This document shows, one piece after another, positions 1 to 3,482 of a DNA stretch of 9,118 bases (positions are counted from its first letter, which is position 1; each line of letters opens with the position of its first letter). The translations under genes were made by a program, and so were the position numbers. Under the pieces are notes generated by a model, which worked only from the letters and a program-made list of their open reading frames with translations, did no database searches and had not been told where the DNA came from. Where the stretch lies: the NCBI GenBank assembly GCA_003224075.1, contig QHYF01000139.1, forward strand, positions 1 to 9,118, given 5' to 3'. The DNA is from Acidobacteriota bacterium. Lineage in GTDB: Bacteria; Acidobacteriota; Terriglobia; Acidiferrales; UBA7541.

Positions 1-148
1 ACTACAATCAACCGAAAGCGTGCTCTTTAGAATCAATCACTTACGAAATGCAGATTTTGTAAGTCCTTTCCTTTGATATTCATACAAAATACCGGGGGTG
101 TGGGGGGGGCCTTCGGTGTAAATTGAAAAGCATTCCAGAGGAGCGCAG
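1..148. other. Intergenic leader with G-run upstream of hydA
   Basis: I see no gene here. The stretch is AT-rich up to about 90 and then carries two G-tracts, five G at 94-98 and eight G at 102-109, preceded by 'caaaatacc'. A very weak sigma-70-like pair (TTGTAA at 57-62, 17 nt, TCATAC at 80-85) could serve the downstream gene, but I would not rely on it. A good Shine-Dalgarno sequence, AGAGGAG at 137-143, lies 5 nt before the ATG at 149 and supports that start. Short reading frames crossing this region on the minus strand are shadows of the hydA coding bias. Confidence 0.5.
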
Positions 149-352
149 ATGCGTTTTGACACGGTAATCCGCAACGGCACAGTCGTCACCGCAACGGACA
201 CGTTCCTCGCCGACGTTGGCATCTCCGGCGACAAAGTCACCGCCATCGCCACCCAGCTTCCCACGGAAAATGCCGGCCGCGTCCTCGACGCCACTGGCTG
301 CCTGGTGATCCCCGGCGGCCGCTGCCTTTGGCGGCACCACCACGCTCATTGA
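149..352 (+). pseudogene. hydA: Dihydropyrimidinase/hydantoinase, 5' fragment (frameshifted)
   Basis: This is the N-terminal part of a dihydropyrimidinase (D-hydantoinase), a cyclic amidohydrolase that opens dihydrouracil or hydantoin rings in reductive pyrimidine degradation. The ATG at 149 is supported by AGAGGAG 5 nt upstream. Residues 1-56 give the usual N-terminal beta-sandwich start (IRNGTVVTATDTFLADVGI, then DATGCLVIPGG). After VIPGG at about 308-319 this frame runs into unrelated residues and stops at 350-352. Family members continue from PGG with a segment containing the HxH metal ligands and then 'AAFGGTTT'. Here 'AAAFGGTTT' follows at once, but in the next frame from 315. The break is therefore a deletion of roughly 24-26 codons, of length 3n+2, and not a simple one-base slip. 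As written the gene cannot make an active enzyme. An assembly error is the main alternative. Confidence 0.85.
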
Positions 353-1463
353 CTTCGCCATCCAGTACAAGGGCCAATCGCTCCGCCAGGCCTTCGACAC
401 CTGGATGAAAAAGGCGCACGACAAAGCCGTGACCGACTACGCCTTCCACTGCATCATCACCGATCTCGGCTCCGCGCAGCTCGAGGAAATGGGCCAGCTC
501 ATTCGCGAAGGCGTCACCAGCTTCAAGCTCTTCATGGCCTATCCGGGCGTCTTCATGCTCGATGACGCGACGATCTTCAAGGCCATGCGGCAGGCAGCGA
601 AACACAGCGGCCTCATCTGCATGCACGCGGAAAACGGCGGCGCCATTGACGTGATCGTCCAGCAAGCCCTCGCCGAAGGCAAACGCGCGCCCAAGTATCA
701 CGCGCTCACCCGCCCCACCACCGCCGAAGCCGAAGCCACCTCGCGCGCCATCGCCCTCGCGGAAATGGCCGGCGCGCCCGTCTACATCGTCCACCTCTCC
801 TGCAACGACGCGCTCGAAAAAGTCCGCGAAGCCCGCGACCGCGGCCTTCCCGCCTACGCGGAGACCTGTCCGCAATACTTGTATCTCTCGCTCGAAAACA
901 TGGACGCCCCCGGCTTCGAGGGCGCCAAATACGTCTTCACTCCGCCGCTCCGCGAAAAGTGGCATCAGGAAAAGCTTTGGCAGGGCCTCGCGAAGGACAC
1001 GCTGCAGGTCGTCTCCACCGACCACTGCCCCTTCTGCTTCAAGGAACAAAAAGAGCTCGGCAAGGACGACTTCACCAAAATTCCCAACGGCGGCCCGGGC
1101 ATCGAGCACCGCTTAAGTCTTGTGTATACCGGCGGCGTCCACGGCAAACATTTCTCGCCGAATCGTTTTGTCCAGCTCGTCGCAACCGCGCCCGCCAAAC
1201 TTTTTGGCCTCTACCCGCGCAAAGGCACCATCGCTGTCGGCTCCGACGCCGATCTGGTGATCTTCGATCCCAACCACGAAGAAACGATAAGCGCGAAAAC
1301 TCACCACATGCGCGTGGACTACTCCATGTTCGAGGGCATCCGCATCAAGGGCGCGCCCAAAACCGTTTTCTCCCGCGGCCGCGCCGTCATCGACTCCGGA
1401 AAATTCGTTGGCCGCCCCGGCGCCGGCCAATTCCTCCGCCGCCAAACCTACGCCGGCCTCTAA
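315..1463 (+). CDS. hydA: Dihydropyrimidinase/hydantoinase, 3' fragment (frameshifted, lacks HxH)
   Basis: This is the main catalytic part of the same dihydropyrimidinase. Homologous sequence starts at 315 (AAAFGGTTT) with no start codon until the ATG at 405, so 315-404 is only meaningful as a continuation of the 149-352 fragment. Numbered from Met-405, I see the lysine that is normally carboxylated (K41 in SFKLFMAY), the substrate-binding Tyr (Y46), metal-ligand His in HAENG (H74) and VHLS (H130), the catalytic Asp (D206 in STDHCPF), and the family tail SDADLVIFDP followed by SRGRAVI. The only conserved metal ligands missing are the two His of the HxH motif, which lay in the deleted segment. 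The two fragments together encode about 438 residues, compared with about 460 for the family. The frame is otherwise clean and strongly codon-biased, so the break is either recent or artefactual. The gene stops with TAA at 1461-1463. Family identity is secure; the exact substrate (dihydropyrimidine or hydantoin) is not. Confidence 0.88.
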   Translation, partial: AAAAFGGTTTLIDFAIQYKGQSLRQAFDTWMKKAHDKAVTDYAFHCIITDLGSAQLEEMGQLIREGVTSFKLFMAYPGVFMLDDATIFKAMRQAAKHSGLICMHAENGGAIDVIVQQALAEGKRAPKYHALTRPTTAEAEATSRAIALAEMAGAPVYIVHLSCNDALEKVREARDRGLPAYAETCPQYLYLSLENMDAPGFEGAKYVFTPPLREKWHQEKLWQGLAKDTLQVVSTDHCPFCFKEQKELGKDDFTKIPNGGPGIEHRLSLVYTGGVHGKHFSPNRFVQLVATAPAKLFGLYPRKGTIAVGSDADLVIFDPNHEETISAKTHHMRVDYSMFEGIRIKGAPKTVFSRGRAVIDSGKFVGRPGAGQFLRRQTYAGL

Positions 1464-1599
1464 CAAAGCAAGACCTCAACCTTAGAAACGCCGCAGACTT
1501 GCTCCTTCAAAGGTGGGGGACCAGTTTGAGGAAACAATCAGGGTCATGGCAACGTTTAGGAAATGTCCCCGCCTACATTACAGCGCATCTGACTCCACT
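1464..1599. other. Intergenic region with imperfect inverted repeat
   Basis: This is the 136-nt gap between the convergent ends of hydA (+) and the toxin gene (-). I see no gene and no convincing terminator hairpin. GTGGGGGAC at 1513-1521 and GTCCCCGCC at 1565-1573 match as inverted copies at 7 of 9 positions, about 43 nt apart. They resemble the ends of a small or degraded insertion element, but no transposase is present and the resemblance is not proof. The base composition is less GC-rich than hydA. Confidence 0.3.
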
Positions 1600-2055
1600 T
1601 CAGGCTCCCGAGGAGGGATCTAGAACCGGTATTCCCTCCTGCCTAGCTGCCGAAAGAAGCGCGTTGTCGGAAGATACAAAGACGGGCGCGTCAGTTCCCG
1701 TTGATCCTCGCAATGCCACGTATCCTGCTAATTGAACTGCGTCGTACGCGCGGAGCGCATGACGGTCGACAAGCATGGATGCAACATCTAGGACAAAGTC
1801 GGTAACCATTTGGGACACAAATCTTACCTCCAGGTGCCTCTTAAATGCTTCCAGCAATTGAGTTGCAACCAGGGGTGGAATCTCTCCATTCCGCTCCCTT
1901 CTCCGCACTGCTGACCGGAGTTCCACTTGAGTCAGCGCAAGGATGGCCAAACGGTTTTCAGTTGTGCGGTTTGCCAGAGCCAATACGCGCTCGGTCCCGG
2001 ATTCACGGACGTATAGCTTGACGAGCGCGCTGGTCTCCAGGTAGTAGAAGGCCAA
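1600..2055 (-). CDS. VapC-like PIN-domain toxin (first Asp replaced by Glu)
   Basis: This 151-aa protein has the layout of a type II toxin of the VapC/PIN ribonuclease family, which cleaves RNA with a metal held by four acidic residues. The N-terminus reads FYYLETSALVKLYV. The family normally has DTSALVK, so the first acidic position is Glu (E7). The other acidic positions are present: E45 in TQVELRSAV, D105 in RAYDAVQLA and D130 in SSDNALLSAA. Length is near the family norm. The start codon is TTG at 2055-2053, preceded by GAGAGG about 10 nt upstream and lying 3 nt after the TGA of the upstream gene, so the two are surely co-transcribed and probably translationally coupled. It is transcribed against both flanking genes and has weaker G/C third-position bias. 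Activity with Glu at position 7 is plausible but not demonstrated. The family call is firm; the RNA target is unknown. Confidence 0.85.
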   Translation of the reverse strand: MAFYYLETSALVKLYVRESGTERVLALANRTTENRLAILALTQVELRSAVRRRERNGEIPPLVATQLLEAFKRHLEVRFVSQMVTDFVLDVASMLVDRHALRAYDAVQLAGYVALRGSTGTDAPVFVSSDNALLSAARQEGIPVLDPSSGA

Positions 2056-2058
2056 TTC

Positions 2059-2742
2059 TCAGCGCCTCTCACGGAGAATCGTTGCGGACAAGGGTTCGCC
2101 AGAAATTTCGACCGGGTGAAAATCCAAGTCAGAACTGGCATTCTGCCCCAGAACGGCTTTGACTTCGGGCATCAGCCTGTTCAACCGAATTGTCGTTACC
2201 GGGAATTGCGGGGACTTAGGATTCGGCACCTTGCCGACGAGGACGAATTTCTTTTCGATCGCCGACTCAAGCACGCTGCGGTGATGTACATCGGTGTTGG
2301 CCAACGATGGGAGATGTTCCTGCGGCAAAATCTCATCCCGGAATTTCTTCAGCGGGACAAAGTTCCACCCCGGCCTCGCTTCAGCTCGATCCAAGGCTAT
2401 CAATAGATCCGCTTCAGCGGGAAGCACACCAGCTATGTCCTTGGACAACTTCTCGGCTTTCGCGGGAGACTCTTTTTCGGCTGTCTGCGATAGCCGGGAA
2501 TTGATTTGCTTTTGTTCTTGCGCGACAGGCTCAAAACGGATTTCGATTCGTCCTAGCACCGGCGACCAATTGTCCGCTGAGGCATTGCCGCGTTTCTTCC
2601 GGCCATTTGAGTCCAGCAAAGAAGCCTTGACTTGATGGGATTCTGGCAGAGGGTAACCGAGGTCTTGCAGGATGTCCGCTAAGGCGTTATCCAGCTTTCG
2701 GCCAAATTCCAGCTCCACTTCTTTTACCCTTTTCACGTTCAT
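2059..2742 (-). CDS. Unrecognised protein, probable antitoxin partner of the VapC-like toxin
   Basis: I do not recognise this family. Its position as first gene of a two-gene operon directly upstream of a PIN toxin makes antitoxin its likely role, but at 225-227 aa it is two to three times the size of usual VapB antitoxins. The N-terminal third (to about residue 70) is mixed alpha/beta with FGRKLDNALADILQDLGY. Residues 75-105 are charged and probably linker or coil. Residues 125-190 (WNFVPLKKFRDEILP, then HRSVLESAIEKKF, then two strands separated by PNPKSPQFP) look like a winged-helix arrangement, which is my inference. The last 15 residues (SGEPLSATILRERR) resemble the C-terminal toxin-binding tails of VapB/Phd antitoxins, which often end in Arg-rich peptides. 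Start: AAAGGAG at 2749-2743 abuts the ATG at 2742 with no spacing, whereas the GTG at 2736-2734 has an ideal 6-nt spacing. I therefore prefer GTG-2736 (225 aa). Confidence 0.6.
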   Translation of the reverse strand: MNVKRVKEVELEFGRKLDNALADILQDLGYPLPESHQVKASLLDSNGRKKRGNASADNWSPVLGRIEIRFEPVAQEQKQINSRLSQTAEKESPAKAEKLSKDIAGVLPAEADLLIALDRAEARPGWNFVPLKKFRDEILPQEHLPSLANTDVHHRSVLESAIEKKFVLVGKVPNPKSPQFPVTTIRLNRLMPEVKAVLGQNASSDLDFHPVEISGEPLSATILRERR

Positions 2743-2750
2743 CTCCTTTA
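2743..2750 (-). promoter_or_regulatory. Ribosome binding site deciding the antitoxin start
   Basis: The minus-strand sequence TAAAGGAG directly touches the ATG at 2742-2740, leaving no spacer. The GTG two codons further on (2736-2734) lies 6 nt from the GGAG. This favours GTG as the true initiation codon and shortens the protein by two residues. Confidence 0.55.
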
Positions 2751-2760
2751 GATAGTCTTT

Positions 2761-2793
2761 TAATATAGAACAAATCTACTAATATATAATATA
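2761..2793. promoter_or_regulatory. TAATATA repeats, candidate autoregulatory operator
   Basis: Three exact copies of TAATATA occur at 2761-2767, 2780-2786 and 2787-2793; the last two are in tandem, and the last one covers the -10 box of the toxin-antitoxin promoter. Type II antitoxins usually repress their own operon by binding repeats over the promoter, so this arrangement is what one would expect. The repeats are AT-only and short, so chance in an AT-rich promoter is a real alternative. Confidence 0.35.
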
Positions 2794-2816
2794 GTGCGTG
2801 GGAATGCGCTTGTCAA
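2788..2816 (-). promoter_or_regulatory. Sigma-70-type promoter of the toxin-antitoxin operon
   Basis: On the minus strand there is a perfect -35 hexamer TTGACA (2816-2811), a 17-nt spacer, and a -10 hexamer TATATT (2793-2788). Spacing is optimal and only one base differs from the consensus over both hexamers. Transcription would begin around 2781, giving a leader of about 40-45 nt before the antitoxin start. This is the strongest promoter-like sequence in the window. Confidence 0.7.
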
Positions 2817-2897
2817 GTAAAATCTTAATACGGCGGATGGAAATCCCGAGATGGGGTTTTGGTATTCATCATGACCCCAGGTCTCCTCCTGATTTCC

Positions 2898-2927
2898 TTG
2901 ACCTCTTGATTTTGCCCCTGCTATCGT
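2898..2927 (+). promoter_or_regulatory. Weak candidate promoter for uvrA
   Basis: TTGACC at 2898-2903 is followed after 18 nt by TATCGT at 2922-2927. The -35 matches the consensus at 5 of 6 positions and the -10 at 4 of 6. It lies about 80 nt upstream of the uvrA ATG. The position is reasonable, but the -10 is poor and a different sigma factor or start is possible. Confidence 0.3.
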
Positions 2928-3007
2928 GAAGAGTTATCTTGGGCTCAGTGTACCTAGTGAGCGCCAGGGCTCCTGGGGAGGGAGTACTTTCGTTTTATGG
3001 GCGTCTC

Positions 3008-3403
3008 ATGGGTCTGACCAAACTAGTAATCCGGGGCGCGCGCCAGCACAACCTCAAGAATATCAGCGTCGAAATTCCCCGGAACTCCCTCACGGTCATC
3101 ACCGGCCTTTCCGGCTCCGGTAAATCTTCGCTCGCTTTTGACACCATCTATGCGGAAGGCCAGCGCCGCTACGTCGAATCGCTTTCCGCTTACGCCCGCC
3201 AGTTCCTTGACCAGATGGAGCGCCCCGAAGTCGACGTCATCGAAGGCCTTTCTCCTTCCATCGCCATCGAGCAGAAAACCACCACGCGTTCGCCGCGCTC
3301 CACCGTTGGCACCATCACCGAAATTTACGATTACCTCCGCGTCAGTTATGCATCCGTGGGCGTGCCGCATTGCCTCAACTGCGGCACGCCCACGGATGCA
3401 TAA
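3008..3403 (+). pseudogene. uvrA: UvrA, 5' fragment (interrupted by inverted duplication)
   Basis: This is the N-terminal end of UvrA, the DNA-damage-sensing ATPase of the UvrABC excision nuclease. The ATG at 3008 gives MGLTKLVIRGARQHNLKNIS, the standard UvrA start. An in-frame upstream extension to 2939 is possible but does not look like UvrA. Walker A (GLSGSGKS) is at residues 33-40, followed by AEGQRRYVESLSAYARQFL and EGLSPSIAIEQK. The frame is typical up to residue 126 (VGVPHCLNCG, the beginning of the UvrB-binding region). The next few codons are read from an inverted copy of the gene itself, giving TPTDA and a TAA at 3401-3403. Expected sequence of the form 'CGxPI..Q..Q.VD..L..PEG' is absent. 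The protein as written would be 131 aa and inactive. The rest of the gene follows in another frame at 3474-5888. Confidence 0.9.
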
Positions 3404-3446
3404 ATGACGCGGAGGTAATCGTAAATTTCGGTGATGGTGCCAACGG
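3303..3446. repeat. 67-nt inverted repeat with 10-nt loop inside uvrA
   Basis: Positions 3303-3369 and 3380-3446 are reverse complements over 67 nt with a single mismatch (G at 3345 against A at 3404), separated by a 10-nt loop (3370-3379). The left arm is the genuine uvrA sequence; the right arm is an inverted copy of it. The innermost natural pairing, GCCGCA at 3364-3369 with TGCGGC at 3380-3385, may have been the fold-back seed. Such a long, tight palindrome would normally be an SbcCD substrate and unstable, so it is either recent or a library/assembly artefact. Confidence 0.97.
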
Positions 3447-3470
3447 AAATTTACGATTACCTCCGCGTCA
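3320..3470 (+). repeat. 25-nt direct repeat flanking the inverted copy in uvrA
   Basis: The 25 nt at 3320-3344 (beginning GAAATTTACG and ending CCGCGTCA) recur exactly at 3446-3470, 126 nt downstream. The second copy begins at the outer end of the inverted arm and leads straight into resumed uvrA sequence at about 3474. Together with the palindrome this gives forward, inverted and forward copies of the same segment, the expected product of two successive template switches. The 126-nt offset is divisible by three, but the native downstream sequence is in a different frame. Confidence 0.95.
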
Positions 3471-3482
3471 TTCGCGCCTATC

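Larger units (their letters stand above)
2743..3007. other. Divergent intergenic region between the antitoxin gene and uvrA
   Basis: This is a 265-nt divergent region. The left part holds the toxin-antitoxin promoter and TAATATA repeats. The right part carries a weak possible uvrA promoter. I see no RNA gene, and no inverted repeat that I can identify as a LexA (SOS) box. There is no clear Shine-Dalgarno sequence close to the uvrA ATG at 3008. GGGAG lies about 24 nt upstream, too far to be useful. Confidence 0.5.

Noticed and set aside
300..405. Programmed frameshift in hydA
   Set aside because: There is no slippery sequence, and about 25 conserved residues including the metal-binding HxH are physically absent, which a recoding event would not explain.
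237..1109. Long open frame on the minus strand inside hydA
   Set aside because: It is antisense to clear dihydropyrimidinase coding sequence; its Gly/Ala/Val/Glu/Asp-rich translation is what high-GC third-position bias produces on the opposite strand.
2116..2635. Plus-strand frames across the antitoxin gene
   Set aside because: They are short, lack recognisable sequence, and oppose a gene with a near-consensus promoter and ribosome binding site.
2939..3007. Upstream in-frame extension of UvrA
   Set aside because: The extra 23 residues do not resemble UvrA, whose family start matches Met at 3008.
2821..3007. LexA (SOS) operator before uvrA
   Set aside because: I looked for a spaced inverted repeat of known LexA-box type and found none; lineage-specific boxes could still be missed.
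3303..3446. The uvrA palindrome as a terminator, attenuator or CRISPR repeat
   Set aside because: It has no U-tract, the stem is a copy of coding sequence, and there is only one unit; it is a rearrangement, not a regulatory or array element.
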